From contig CAIWCQ010000276.1 in the NCBI GenBank assembly GCA_903911165.1, positions 1-8,155 on the forward strand: a DNA stretch of 8,155 nt, written 5' to 3'. The translations under genes and the position numbers were made by a program. Below are positions 1 through 8,155 of the stretch, piece after piece. This DNA comes from an uncultured Actinomycetes bacterium (GTDB lineage: Bacteria; Actinomycetota; Actinomycetes; Mycobacteriales; Mycobacteriaceae). Position 1 is the first letter of the stretch, and the number at the start of each line of letters is the position of its first letter. The notes under the pieces were generated by a model. It did no database searches. It was not told where the DNA came from and worked only from the letters and a program-made list of their open reading frames with translations.

Positions 1-8
1 AGGAACGG

Positions 9-332
9 ATGGCAGCCGACACGGCCACCTATGCGATCGTCAAGACCGGTGGCAAGCAATACAAGGTTGCCGTCGGTGACATCCTGAAGGTCGAGAAGAT
101 CGAATCAGAGCCGGGAGCGTCGGTGTCGCTGCCGGTCACCCTGGTCGTCGCAGGCTCGACGGTCACCACTGATGCCTCTGAACTGGCCAAGGTCGCCGTG
201 ACCGGCGAGATCCTCGAACACACCAAGGGCCCGAAGATCCGAATCCACAAATTCAAGAACAAGACCGGCTACCACAAGCGGCAGGGTCACCGTCAGCCGC
301 TGACGGTGCTCAAGGTCACCGGTATCAAGTAG
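9..332 (+). CDS. rplU: 50S ribosomal protein bL21
   Basis: This gene encodes the large-subunit ribosomal protein bL21, which binds 23S rRNA. The product is 107 residues, a normal length. The N-terminal [13 protein letters not shown] block (residues 8-20) and the basic C-terminal segment [23 protein letters not shown] are family hallmarks. The ATG at 9 is preceded by AGGA at bases 1-4, a plausible ribosome-binding site. The start adds a few residues (MAADTA) before the conserved block, as is common in this family. It is the first gene in the window of the run rplU-rpmA-obg-proB, all read rightward; the promoter must lie left of base 1. The stop is 15 bp before rpmA, so co-transcription is expected. 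Nothing odd is seen in it. Confidence 0.98.
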   Translation: MAADTATYAIVKTGGKQYKVAVGDILKVEKIESEPGASVSLPVTLVVAGSTVTTDASELAKVAVTGEILEHTKGPKIRIHKFKNKTGYHKRQGHRQPLTVLKVTGIK

Positions 333-347
333 CAAGGGGCGAGAGAC

Positions 348-611
348 ATGGCACATAAGAAGGGCGCTTCCAGCTCGCGGAACGACCGCGAATCCAACTC
401 CCAGCGCCTCGGCGTGAAGCGATTCGGCGGGCAGGTCGTCAAGGCCGGCGAGATCATCGTTCGTCAGCGCGGCACGCACTTCCACCCCGGCGACAACGTC
501 GGTCGCGGTGGTGACGACACCCTATTCGCCACGGCTCCCGGTGCGGTGGAGTTTGGCGTCAAGCGCGGTCGCAAGACCGTCAACATCGTGCGTCCCTCCG
601 CGGGGGCCTAG
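348..611 (+). CDS. rpmA: 50S ribosomal protein bL27
   Basis: This gene encodes ribosomal protein bL27, whose flexible N-terminus reaches toward the peptidyl-transferase centre. The 87-residue product starts [16 protein letters not shown] and carries the conserved [11 protein letters not shown] and [20 protein letters not shown] blocks. There is no Firmicutes-type cleavable N-terminal extension: the conserved AHKKG follows the initiator Met directly. A strong Shine-Dalgarno sequence (AGGGG, 335-339) lies 8 nt before the ATG. It sits 15 bp after rplU and 22 bp before obg, so it is probably in one transcript with both. Confidence 0.98.
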   Translation: MAHKKGASSSRNDRESNSQRLGVKRFGGQVVKAGEIIVRQRGTHFHPGDNVGRGGDDTLFATAPGAVEFGVKRGRKTVNIVRPSAGA

Positions 612-633
612 GCTCGCGCGGGAGTAGTCGGCG

Positions 634-2109
634 ATGGTCCGCTTCGTCGACCGCGTGGTGATTCACACCAGCGCCGGTAACGGCGGCAACGGCTGCGCCT
701 CGGTACACAGGGAGAAATACAAGCCACTCGGCGGCCCCGATGGTGGCAATGGTGGTCGGGGTGGCAGCGTCGTCCTCGTCGTGGATCCGCAGGTACACAC
801 GCTGCTCGACTACCACTTCCATCCGCACGTCGTCGCGTCGTCGGGTAAGCAGGGCATGGGCGGCAATCGAGACGGCGCCTACGGTGCGGATCTCGAGGTG
901 CGGGTGCCCGACGGCACGGTCGTCCTCGATGAAGGAGGCCGATTGCTCGCGGATCTGGTGGGCGCGGGAACGCGTTTCACCGCCGCGGAAGGTGGCCGGG
1001 GGGGATTAGGCAACGCCGCACTTGCCTCCCGGGCGCGGAAGGCGCCCGGATTCGCCCTTCTCGGGGAGAAGGGCCAAACCCGTGACCTGACCCTGGAACT
1101 CAAGACCGTCGCCGACATCGGACTGGTCGGATTCCCCTCGGCGGGTAAGTCGTCCCTGGTGTCGACGATCTCGGCGGCCAAGCCGAAAATCGCCGACTAC
1201 CCGTTCACCACGCTGGTGCCCAACCTCGGCGTGGTGTCCGCGGGCGAGCACACCTACACCGTCGCCGATGTCCCCGGCCTGATCCCGGGCGCCTCCCAGG
1301 GGCGGGGGCTGGGCCTGGACTTTCTGCGCCACATTGAGCGATGTTCGGTGCTCGTGCACGTGATCGACTGCGCCACAATGGAACCGGGCCGTGATCCGAT
1401 TTCCGATATCGACGCCCTGGAAGCTGAACTTGCTGCCTACCAGCCGACTCTGCAGAGCGACTCGGTGCTGGTCGATCTCGCGAAGCGACCCCGGGCGGTG
1501 GTACTGAACAAGATCGACGTCCCCGAGGCCCGTGAGTTAGCGGAGTTCGTTCGTCCCGAAATCGCCACCCGCGGTTGGCCGGTGTTCGAAGTGTCCACCG
1601 TGACCCGCGAGGGCCTGCGCGAGTTGACGTTCGCCCTCTGGGGCCTGGTTGCCGATTATCAGGCTGCCTTGCCTCCGGCGGTGCCGCGCCGGCCGGTGAT
1701 CCGGCCGATGCCCGTCGATGCAAGTGGTTTCACCGTTGAGGCGGATCCGGCCAACCCCGGTGGGTTCGTGGTCCGTGGAAATCGACCCCAGCGCTGGGTC
1801 GCACAGACCGACTTCTCCAACGACGAGGCCGTCGGCTATCTCGGTGACCGGTTGGCGCGACTCGGCGTCGAGGATGAGCTACTGCGCCGCGGTGCCACTC
1901 CCGGTTGCGCGGTGACCATCGCGGACATGACCTTCGATTGGGAACCACAGACCCCGGCGGGAGTCGACGTGATGCCGACCGGCCGCGGTACCGATGCGCG
2001 TCTGGAGCGCAATGACCGGATCGGTGCTGCCGAACGTCGGCAGGCCCGCCGGCATCGCCGCGAGGAGCCCGATGAGCCGGGGGCCGATCAGCCGGGGGCC
2101 GGCGAATGA
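634..2109 (+). CDS. obg: Obg/CgtA family ribosome-associated GTPase
   Basis: This is the essential large GTPase of the Obg family (CgtA), which acts in 50S subunit assembly and stress or growth control in the cytoplasm. The 491-residue protein has the three expected parts. The glycine-rich Obg domain spans about residues 1-158, with [18 protein letters not shown] and GGRGGLGN runs. The G domain has the P-loop GFPSAGKSS at 166-174, the switch DYPFTTL, DVPG at 212-215 and NKID at 292-295. The actinobacterial OCT domain covers about 350-437. A charged tail follows (about 438-491), Arg-rich and then Glu/Asp/Pro-rich; such tails vary between species. The ATG at 634 has GGGAG 9 nt upstream. Its stop overlaps the proB start (ATGA), and the tail codes through a 15-bp direct repeat at 2075-2101. 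All GTPase motifs are intact. Confidence 0.98.
   Translation: MVRFVDRVVIHTSAGNGGNGCASVHREKYKPLGGPDGGNGGRGGSVVLVVDPQVHTLLDYHFHPHVVASSGKQGMGGNRDGAYGADLEVRVPDGTVVLDEGGRLLADLVGAGTRFTAAEGGRGGLGNAALASRARKAPGFALLGEKGQTRDLTLELKTVADIGLVGFPSAGKSSLVSTISAAKPKIADYPFTTLVPNLGVVSAGEHTYTVADVPGLIPGASQGRGLGLDFLRHIERCSVLVHVIDCATMEPGRDPISDIDALEAELAAYQPTLQSDSVLVDLAKRPRAVVLNKIDVPEARELAEFVRPEIATRGWPVFEVSTVTREGLRELTFALWGLVADYQAALPPAVPRRPVIRPMPVDASGFTVEADPANPGGFVVRGNRPQRWVAQTDFSNDEAVGYLGDRLARLGVEDELLRRGATPGCAVTIADMTFDWEPQTPAGVDVMPTGRGTDARLERNDRIGAAERRQARRHRREEPDEPGADQPGAGE
2091..2103 (+). promoter_or_regulatory. Hairpin over the proB ribosome-binding region
   Basis: GCCGG-GGG-CCGGC is a perfect 5-bp inverted repeat with a GGG loop, ending 2 nt before the proB ATG. 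The only Shine-Dalgarno-like purine run for proB (GGGGG, 2094-2098) lies in its stem and loop. It is also the second copy of a 15-bp-period direct repeat (AGCCGGGGGCCG at 2075-2086 and 2090-2101) in the obg tail. My inference is that ribosomes finishing obg melt the hairpin and restart at the overlapping ATGA, coupling proB translation to obg. The GC-rich coding sequence could also produce this by chance. Confidence 0.4.
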
Positions 2110-3209
2110 GCCAGCATCGCAGCGCTATTCGTGACGCCCGCAGTGTCGTGGTAAAGGTCGGCACCACTGCGCTGACCGATTCTTCCGGGCTATTCGACGG
2201 TGCGCGACTGGCGACACTGGTCGACGCCATCGAGACACGGATGAAGGCCGGTTCGGATGTGGTCATCGTCTCTTCGGGTGCCATTGCCGCCGGTATCGAA
2301 CCTCTGGGTCTGAGTCGACGGCCCACCGATCTGGCCACCAAGCAGGCCGCGGCCAGCGTCGGTCAGGTGGCACTGGTCAACGCCTGGAGTTCGGCCTTCG
2401 CGCGGTACGGGCGCACTGTGGGACAGGTGTTGCTGACCGCGCACGACATTTCCCAGCGAGCCCAGCACACCAACGCGGCGCGCACCCTCGACCGACTCCG
2501 GGCACTGCACGCCGTGGCGATCGTCAACGAGAACGACACCGTGGCCACCAATGAGATCCGATTCGGCGACAACGACCGACTGTCGGCTCTGGTGGCCCAC
2601 CTCGTTGGTGCCGACGCGTTGGTGCTGCTGTCTGATATCGACGGGCTCTACGACTCGGATCCGCGAAAAAGCCCCGATTCGCGGTTCATCGCCGAGGTCA
2701 CTGGGCCCGATGACCTCAACGGGGTGAGTGCGGGGCAGGGCAGTCGGCTGGGAACCGGCGGGATGGCCTCGAAACTCTCCTCGGCGTTACTGGCCGCCGA
2801 TGCCGGGGTGCCGGTGCTGCTGGCTGCCGCGGGAGATGCGGCCGCCGCATTGACCGACGCGTCAGTCGGCACCGTGTTTGCGGCGCGGCCCACCCGGATG
2901 TCGGCCCGGAGATTCTGGGTGCGTTATGCCGCTGAATCGGCCGGGGTGCTGACCCTCGACGGCGGCGCAGTGGGGGCGGTGGTCACGCAACGCCGATCCC
3001 TGCTGCCGGCGGGCATTACCGGTTTAACCGGAAAGTTCCTCGGCGGGGATGTCGTCGAACTACACGGGCCGGACGCGCAACTCGTCGCCCGCGGTGTGGT
3101 TGCCTACGACGCGGGCGAGTTGGCGACGATGATGGGCCGCTCGACGTCGGAGCTACCGCCGGAGATGCGGCGCCCGGCGGTGCACGCCGACGATCTGGTC
3201 GCGCTTTAG
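2106..3209 (+). CDS. proB: Glutamate 5-kinase
   Basis: ProB phosphorylates L-glutamate with ATP to gamma-glutamyl phosphate, the first and usually proline-inhibited step of proline synthesis. The 367-residue product has an amino-acid-kinase domain (about 10-255) and a C-terminal PUA domain (about 270-355, ending [11 protein letters not shown]). Visible motifs are VVVKVGT (K17), VSSGAIAAG (S57), NENDTV (N141, D144), FGDNDRLSA (N156, D157) and GTGGMASK. These residues line up with E. coli ProB K10, S50, N134, D137, N149 and D150 at a constant offset of 7. The start overlaps the obg stop as ATGA, with a GGGGG run upstream inside a small hairpin, so translational coupling to obg is likely. proA is not in the window. 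The gene converges on the DUF2165 gene across a 79-bp gap. Confidence 0.97.
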   Translation: MSQHRSAIRDARSVVVKVGTTALTDSSGLFDGARLATLVDAIETRMKAGSDVVIVSSGAIAAGIEPLGLSRRPTDLATKQAAASVGQVALVNAWSSAFARYGRTVGQVLLTAHDISQRAQHTNAARTLDRLRALHAVAIVNENDTVATNEIRFGDNDRLSALVAHLVGADALVLLSDIDGLYDSDPRKSPDSRFIAEVTGPDDLNGVSAGQGSRLGTGGMASKLSSALLAADAGVPVLLAAAGDAAAALTDASVGTVFAARPTRMSARRFWVRYAAESAGVLTLDGGAVGAVVTQRRSLLPAGITGLTGKFLGGDVVELHGPDAQLVARGVVAYDAGELATMMGRSTSELPPEMRRPAVHADDLVAL

Positions 3210-3215
3210 CGACAT

Positions 3216-3229
3216 CCCTGACACCAGGG
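3216..3229. terminator. Candidate short terminator between proB and DUF2165 genes
   Basis: CCCTG-ACAC-CAGGG forms a perfect 5-bp stem with a 4-nt loop, 6 nt after the proB stop and within the 79-bp convergent gap. Being symmetrical, it could serve either strand. It has no U-tract, only TCCCCTCGTCT on the + side; many mycobacterial terminators also lack one. The rest of the gap holds the GC-rich CCGGGGCCGG and no gene. The stem is short, so this is a weak call. Confidence 0.3.
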
Positions 3230-3288
3230 TCCCCTCGTCTGTGGCATGCAGGTGCAGCGACGGCCGGGGCCGGGGCGTTCACGATGAT

Positions 3289-3885
3289 TCAGCGCGCCTC
3301 TCGGTTCCAGGCCGGCCCCGTCGAGTGGATCAGCACCAGGGTCAGTGCGGCCAGCACCGAGTTGCGGAAGGCGGGTTCGAGTCCGTTCCACGCGGTCGAA
3401 CGCCACATCTGGAACCACTCGCCGCCCGCGGCGATGAACCCGCCGAAGAAAAGCACGATGATCATCACCAGACCGATGCTGGAGAGCGCGCGGGCCTGAT
3501 CGAAAGTGCCGCCGGTGACGAACGCCCGCAGCCAGGCCACCGCGGCGACCACCAGTACCACGGCCGCCAGGCTCTCCCAGACGATCACCCCGATGTAGGC
3601 GATGTTCCACACGGTGGGGTCGGTGATGGAGCGCCACATGACGTCCGGATCCAGGTCGGCCCCCGGGGTGGCGCCGAAGTTGGTGGTGTCCATCGACAGC
3701 ACGTGCTGAACGAAGGCGAAGTTGGTGCCGTAGTCGGTGATGTTGCCGACGGCGACCAGCAGGATGTAAAGGGCGTTGGCCGCCACCAGGACGGCGACGG
3801 CGACCGGCAGCGAGCCGAGCACCTGCCACCAGGGGGCTCTGGGGCGGTAACCCGCTCGGGTCGCGGGGTTGGATGACGTGGTCAT
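3289..3885 (-). CDS. DUF2165 family four-helix membrane protein
   Basis: This is a small predicted inner-membrane protein of 198 residues, recognised as DUF2165 from the block VGNITDYGTNFAFVQHVLSM (46-65) and from GGEWFQMW followed by WNGLEPAFR (154-174). Its function is unknown. Hydrophobic segments at about 24-47, 96-119, 134-153 and 173-188 suggest four transmembrane helices. The conserved NITDYGTNFAFVQHVL stretch lies in the loop after helix 1. The N-terminus is Arg-rich (about 10-16), so inside by the positive-inside rule. The ATG has no Shine-Dalgarno sequence but has TAGTTT 6 nt upstream, fitting a leaderless transcript. It lies 75 bp downstream of the sirtuin gene on the same strand and converges on proB. 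A functional link to the sirtuin is only inference from position. Confidence 0.9.
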   Translation of the reverse strand: MTTSSNPATRAGYRPRAPWWQVLGSLPVAVAVLVAANALYILLVAVGNITDYGTNFAFVQHVLSMDTTNFGATPGADLDPDVMWRSITDPTVWNIAYIGVIVWESLAAVVLVVAAVAWLRAFVTGGTFDQARALSSIGLVMIIVLFFGGFIAAGGEWFQMWRSTAWNGLEPAFRNSVLAALTLVLIHSTGPAWNREAR

Positions 3886-3891
3886 GGGGAG

Positions 3892-3897
3892 AAACTA
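3892..3897 (-). promoter_or_regulatory. -10 box for a leaderless DUF2165 transcript
   Basis: On the minus strand TAGTTT matches the mycobacterial -10 consensus TANNNT, and CTCCCC (6 nt) separates it from the ATG at 3885. A start site at the A of the ATG is therefore expected. No ribosome-binding site precedes the ATG, which agrees. I see no good -35 box 16-18 bp upstream. Confidence 0.5.
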
Positions 3898-3927
3898 GCC
3901 GACGCCGCCTCAGGCGCCCACGAAACG

Positions 3928-3943
3928 GTCCCGGTAGCCGGAC
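3928..3943 (-). terminator. Candidate terminator after the sirtuin gene
   Basis: On the minus strand, GTCCGG-CTA-CCGGGAC folds into a 6-bp stem with one bulged G and a 3-nt loop. It begins 17 nt after the sirtuin stop and is followed by CGTTTCG. It would separate the sirtuin transcript from the DUF2165 gene, which has its own -10 box. There is no U-tract. A nearby 10-bp palindrome GTCGATCGAC (3944-3953) has no assigned role. Read-through could still make the two genes an operon. Confidence 0.3.
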
Positions 3944-3960
3944 GTCGATCGACTGGTCGG

Positions 3961-4791
3961 CTACAGGCGGCTTCCGGCGAGTTCCTCGGCCAGCAGCGTC
4001 AGCATCGGCGAGCAACCCGTCTCAACCTTTACCGTCGCCAGGTCGTCGCCCCGGGTCACACCGCGGTTGATGATCGCGATCGGTAGTCCCCGGGCGGCGG
4101 CATGACGAACGAACCGATAGCCGGAGAACACTGTCAATGATGATCCCGCCACCAGTAGCGCCTCGGAGTCGTCAATCAATGAATACGCCTGATCCACAAC
4201 CTCTTTGGCAACGGATTCACCGAAATAGACGATGTCGGGTTTGAGCATGCCACCGCAGGCGGGACAGTCGACGAACCGGAAGGAATCGGTGTCCGAGACC
4301 ACTGCGTCGGCGTCTGGGGCCACCGCCAGGCCGCCGACCCGATGTGCGCGTTCGGCGAATCCGGGGTTCGCGGTCTCGAGTTTCTCCGCCAGTGCCTCCC
4401 GCGACATGGTGTGGCCGCAGTCCAGACACACCACCATCGCGTAGGTGCCGTGCAGGTTGATGACAGCACGGCTGCCAGCCTTGGTGTGCAACAGGTCGAC
4501 GTTCTGGGTGATCACCCCGGTGACGATCTCGGACCGTTCCAGATCGGCCAGGGCCCGGTGTCCGGCGTTCGGCTCGGTACGTGCCATGTGTTGCCAGCCG
4601 AGATGGTTGCGGGCCCAGTAGCGTCGCCGGTAGTCGGTGCTGGTGGTGAACTGCCGGATCGTCATGGAGTTGGCCGGGGGAGAGTCCGGCCCCCGGTAGT
4701 CCGGGATACCGGAGTCGGTGGAGATTCCGGCTCCGGTCAGCGCCGCGACCCGCCGCCCGGCCAGCAGCGCCACGAGTTCGGGGGCGTCCAC
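3961..4791 (-). CDS. SIRT4-like (class II) Sir2 family NAD+-dependent deacylase
   Basis: This is a sirtuin that should remove acyl groups from lysines, consuming NAD+ and releasing nicotinamide; some members instead ADP-ribosylate. The 276-residue protein has the NAD+-binding GAGISTDSGIPDYRG (20-34), TQNVD (95-99), catalytic His114 in LHG, Zn ligands C122/C125 and C176/C179, KPDIVYFGE (184-192), GSSL (216-219) and IINRG. The blocks RRRYWARNHLGW (55-66), LHTKAGSR and FSGYRF match my recollection of human SIRT4 rather than CobB/SIRT5; no SIRT5-type Ala-Tyr-Arg substrate pocket was identified. The GTG at 4791 was chosen because TACCCT lies 6 nt upstream (leaderless geometry) and LVALLAGRRVAALTGAG is a normal sirtuin N-terminus. 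TTG at 4809, with AGGTGG upstream, is an alternative. It diverges from nadE, with 89 bp between the start codons. The native substrate cannot be told from sequence. Confidence 0.95.
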   Translation of the reverse strand: MDAPELVALLAGRRVAALTGAGISTDSGIPDYRGPDSPPANSMTIRQFTTSTDYRRRYWARNHLGWQHMARTEPNAGHRALADLERSEIVTGVITQNVDLLHTKAGSRAVINLHGTYAMVVCLDCGHTMSREALAEKLETANPGFAERAHRVGGLAVAPDADAVVSDTDSFRFVDCPACGGMLKPDIVYFGESVAKEVVDQAYSLIDDSEALLVAGSSLTVFSGYRFVRHAAARGLPIAIINRGVTRGDDLATVKVETGCSPMLTLLAEELAGSRL

Positions 4792-4797
4792 ACCGAC

Positions 4798-4825
4798 AGG
4801 GTAGGGCAACCGGGCCACCTGTCGC
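4798..4825 (-). promoter_or_regulatory. Candidate leaderless promoter of the sirtuin gene
   Basis: Read on the minus strand: GCGACA (4825-4820; 4 of 6 match to TTGACA), a 16-bp spacer, then TACCCT (4803-4798; fits TANNNT). GTCGGT (6 nt) follows, and then the GTG at 4791. This places the start site at the first base of the start codon, with no room for a ribosome-binding site. The DUF2165 gene has the same 6-nt spacing. The -35 region lies in the leftmost repeat of the array at 4814-4871. Confidence 0.5.
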
Positions 4826-4871
4826 TGTCCTGCCACCCCGTCGTTTGTTCTGCCATCCCGTCGTCCTGCCA
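4814..4871. repeat. Direct-repeat array between the sirtuin and nadE starts
   Basis: Two near-identical 15-mers, CTGCCAYCCCGTCGT, start at 4830 and 4850 (one difference, 20 bp apart). A diverged copy, GCCACCTGTCGCT, starts at 4814 with a 1-nt deletion. A truncated CTGCCA starts at 4866, just before the nadE start. Aligned on GCCA, the spacings are 18, 20 and 16 bp, close to two helical turns, so all copies lie on about the same DNA face. The array fills most of the 89-bp divergent region and covers the sirtuin -35 and the expected nadE promoter. I infer binding sites for a transcription factor; I cannot name it. No clean -10 box for nadE is visible (CACAAT at 4870-4875 is the nearest). Confidence 0.55.
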
Positions 4872-4880
4872 CAATGGGGT

Positions 4881-6863
4881 ATGGACTTCTACTCCGCCTA
4901 CGCCCACGGTTTCGTGCGGGTGGCCGCCTGCACGCACCGCACGGTGCTCGCCGAACCGGCCGCCAACGCCGAGTCGGTGCTGCGGATCGCGCGGTCCTGC
5001 CACGACGACGGTGTCGCGGTTGCGGTCTTCCCGGAGCTGACGTTGTCCGGGTACTCCCTTGACGACATCCTGATGCAGGACAGCCTGCTCGACGCCGTTG
5101 AGGCCGCGGTGGCCGACGTCGTCGCGGGATCGGCCGACCTGCTGCCGGTGCTGGTGGTTGGCGCACCCCTGCGACACCTGCATCGGATCTACAACACCGC
5201 GGTGGTGATTCACCGGGGTGTGATTCTCGGTGTCGCGGTGAAGTCCTACCTGCCGACCTACCGCGAGTTCTATGAGCGCCGTCAGATCGCGCCCGGCGAC
5301 GACATGGGCGGGGTGACCCGCGTTCTCGGGGCTGACGTGCCGTTTGGTCCGGACCTGTTGTTCGACGCCCTCGACGTTCCCGGGCTGGTGCTGCACGTCG
5401 AGATCTGCGAGGACATGTTCGTGCCGATTCCGCCGAGCGCGCAGGCGGCACTGGCCGGTGCGACGGTGCTGGCCAACCTTTCCGGCAGCCCGGTCACCAT
5501 CGGCCGGGCCGCCGACCGCGCGTTGCTGGCCCGCTCGGCGTCGGCTCGCTGCCTGGCGGCCTACGTCTACTCCGCCGCCGGGGAGGGCGAGTCAAGCACC
5601 GATCTGGCCTGGGATGGCCAGGCGATGATCTTCGAGAATGGCCGGCTGCTCGCCGAGTCCGAGCGGTTCGGGACAGGCGACCGCCGCTGTGTCGCCGATG
5701 TCGATCTGGATCTGCTGCGTGCCGAGCGCTTGCGGATGGGGACGTTTGACGACAATCGTCGCCACCACCAGGCGGGACTTGATTCATTCCGTCGCATCGG
5801 GTTCCGGCTCGAACCGCCGACCGGGGACATCGGGCTGCGTCGCGAGGTGGAGCGGTTCCCGTTCGTGCCCAGCGACCCGGAAAGGTTGGAGCAGGACTGC
5901 TACGAGGGCTACAACATTCAGGTCGCCGGGCTATCCCAGCGACTGCGGGCGCTGGACCATCCCAAGGTCGTGATCGGTGTCTCCGGAGGCCTGGATTCCA
6001 CCCATGCGCTGATCGTCGCGGCCAAGGCGATGGACGCCGAAGGCCGGCCGCGCAGCGACATCCTGGCGTTCACCCTGCCCGGCTTCGCCACTGGTGAGCA
6101 CACCAGGGGCAATGCCATCCGATTGTCCAAGGCGCTGGGGGTGACCTTCGCCGAGATCGATATCCGTCCGACTGCTGAGTTGATGCTCACCGAGATTGGC
6201 CATCCTTACGCACGCGGCGAAGCCGTCTACGACGTCACTTTCGAGAATGTGCAGGCCGGCCTTCGCACTGATTACCTGTTCCGCATCGCCAACCAGCGGG
6301 GTGGAATCGTGCTCGGAACCGGTGACCTCTCCGAGTTAGCGCTGGGGTGGTCGACCTACGGAGTCGGCGATCAGATGAGCCACTACAACGTCAACGGCGG
6401 AGTGCCGAAGACCTTGATCCAGCATCTCATCCGGTGGGTCATCGCCTCCGGTGAGTTCGACGCCGAGGTCGGCGAAACCCTGCAGTCGGTGCTCGACACC
6501 GAGATCACCCCGGAGTTGGTGCCGGTGGGCGAGGGCGAAAAGATCCAAAGCAGCGAGGCGAAGGTCGGACCGTACCCGCTGCAGGACTTCTCCCTGTTCT
6601 ATGTGCTCCGCTACGGATTTCGGCCCGCGAAGGTCGCTTTCCTCGCCTGGCATGCTTGGCGCGACGAGTATCCGCTGGCCGAGATCCGCACGTGGCTGGC
6701 TGTCTTCGCGCAACGGTTCTACTCGTTCAGCCAATTCAAGCGCTCGGCGATGCCCAACGGCCCCAAGGTTTCCCACGGTGGTTCGCTGTCGCCGCGCGGT
6801 GACTGGCGGGCACCGTCGGACATGGCGGCGACGGTCTGGCTGGCGGAGATCGAACGGGATATC

Positions 6864-6875
<12 letters not shown>
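4881..6875 (+). CDS. nadE: Glutamine-dependent NAD+ synthetase
   Basis: NadE catalyses the last step of NAD+ synthesis, amidating deamido-NAD+ with ammonia hydrolysed from glutamine and channelled between two domains. The 664-residue protein has an N-terminal nitrilase-type glutaminase domain with the triad E52 (FPELTLSGYS), K121 (KSYLPTYREF) and C176 (VEICEDMF), numbered exactly as in M. tuberculosis NadE. The C-terminal synthetase domain has the ATP-binding SGGLDST (368-374), GFATGEHT and GTGDLSELALGWSTYGVGDQMSHYNVN. Start ATG 4881 gives MDFYSAYAHGFVRVAACTH, matching the M. tuberculosis start as I recall it; an in-frame ATG at 4845 would add 12 unconserved residues and run into the repeat array. 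It is about 15 residues shorter than the M. tuberculosis enzyme (679), apparently at HAWRDEYPLAEIR (591-603). No clear Shine-Dalgarno sequence is present. Its stop is 4 bp from the convergent mycolyltransferase stop. Confidence 0.97.
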
Positions 6876-7968
<1,093 letters not shown>

Positions 7969-7990
7969 TCAAACCCCACGTGCCGTCAGC

Positions 7991-8155
7991 TCAGGCAGAT
8001 GCCGAGTAGGCCGCTTGGCCCTGCAGGTATGTTGCGCGCACGGTCACGGCGGGTATCTCAAGTGCCGGCGTCGCTCGCGGATCTGCGTCCAGCCAGACCA
8101 GGTCCGCACTGGTGCCGGGAACGATCTTTCCCCAATTCCCCTCGGCGAACGCCTG
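7991..8155 (-). CDS. Amidohydrolase, C-terminal fragment (cut by window edge)
   Basis: An open frame enters from the right edge with 54 codons before a TGA (7993-7991), starting QAFAEGNWGKIVPGTSADLV and ending QGQAAYSASA. The pattern GKIVPGTSADLVWLDADP followed by VRATYLQGQAAY is the closing beta-sandwich segment of metal-dependent amidohydrolases, most like the YtcJ-type amidohydrolase 3 group. The metal-binding histidines and the active site lie outside the window, so substrate and completeness cannot be judged. It reads toward the mycolyltransferase gene, same strand, with a 106-bp gap to that gene's ATG. Truncation is by the window, not by mutation. Confidence 0.85.
   Translation of the reverse strand, partial: QAFAEGNWGKIVPGTSADLVWLDADPRATPALEIPAVTVRATYLQGQAAYSASA

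Noticed and set aside
1205..2341. Long minus-strand frames opposite obg and proB.
   Set aside because: They encode low-complexity Arg/Pro/Ala sequence and overlap intact, well-conserved genes.
2787..3026. Rare TTA leucine codons in proB (2787-2789 and 3024-3026) as a bldA-like control.
   Set aside because: TTA control is a Streptomyces feature. Two codons in a mycobacterial core gene are not evidence of regulation.
3019..3031. 13-bp palindrome CCGGTT-T-AACCGG inside proB.
   Set aside because: It lies in coding sequence of the PUA domain, far from any start site; no role is supported.
3241..3876. A 211-codon plus-strand frame opposite the DUF2165 gene.
   Set aside because: Its composition is Gly/His/Asp/Arg-rich with no motif, while the other strand encodes a recognisable membrane family.
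3289..4791. The sirtuin plus membrane protein as an anti-phage (SIR2-effector) defence system.
   Set aside because: The sirtuin is a compact deacylase type with zinc cysteines and catalytic His, not a large NADase fused to a sensor domain, and its neighbours are housekeeping genes.
4792..5451. The sirtuin reading frame stays open for 220 codons upstream, antisense to the nadE start.
   Set aside because: The translation is Arg/Pro-rich with no recognisable domain. It is the usual open shadow of a high-GC gene; the sirtuin fold begins at about 4780.

Overview
The window looks like chromosomal DNA from a mycobacterium, probably an environmental or rapid-growing Mycolicibacterium-type species. 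The evidence is high GC, the gene order rplU-rpmA-obg-proB followed by nadE, a glutamine-dependent NadE close to the M. tuberculosis enzyme as I recall it, and an antigen 85 mycolyltransferase, a family confined to mycolic-acid-making actinobacteria. The genus assignment is inference; no rRNA is present.

Bases 1-3209 (+ strand) hold a compact run: ribosomal proteins bL21 (rplU) and bL27 (rpmA), the ribosome-associated GTPase Obg, and glutamate 5-kinase (proB). Gaps are 15 and 22 bp, and obg and proB overlap by ATGA. A small perfect hairpin sits over the proB ribosome-binding region, suggesting translational coupling.

Bases 3210-4880 carry two minus-strand genes between proB and nadE: a SIRT4-like (class II) sirtuin, and downstream of it a four-helix DUF2165 membrane protein. 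As I recall the M. tuberculosis map, proB and nadE are adjacent there, so this pair looks like an accessory insertion. Each gene has a TANNNT box exactly 6 nt before its RTG start codon, the geometry of mycobacterial leaderless promoters. The sirtuin diverges from nadE across 89 bp, so an NAD+-consuming deacylase and the last enzyme of NAD+ synthesis share one control region. That region contains an array of imperfect direct repeats (unit about 15 bp, spacing 18, 20 and 16 bp) that I cannot assign to a known regulator.

Bases 4881-6875 encode NadE, with all glutaminase and synthetase motifs. It converges, with only 4 bp between stop codons, on a secreted antigen 85C-like mycolyltransferase (minus strand) whose catalytic triad is intact but which has a seven-residue insertion before the catalytic Glu. 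The right edge (7991-8155, minus) is the C-terminus of an amidohydrolase cut by the window end.

Overall this is mostly core genome. I see no CRISPR array, tRNA, IS element or obvious new multi-gene system. The points most worth follow-up are the sirtuin/nadE divergent pair with its repeat array, and the sirtuin-DUF2165 insertion.
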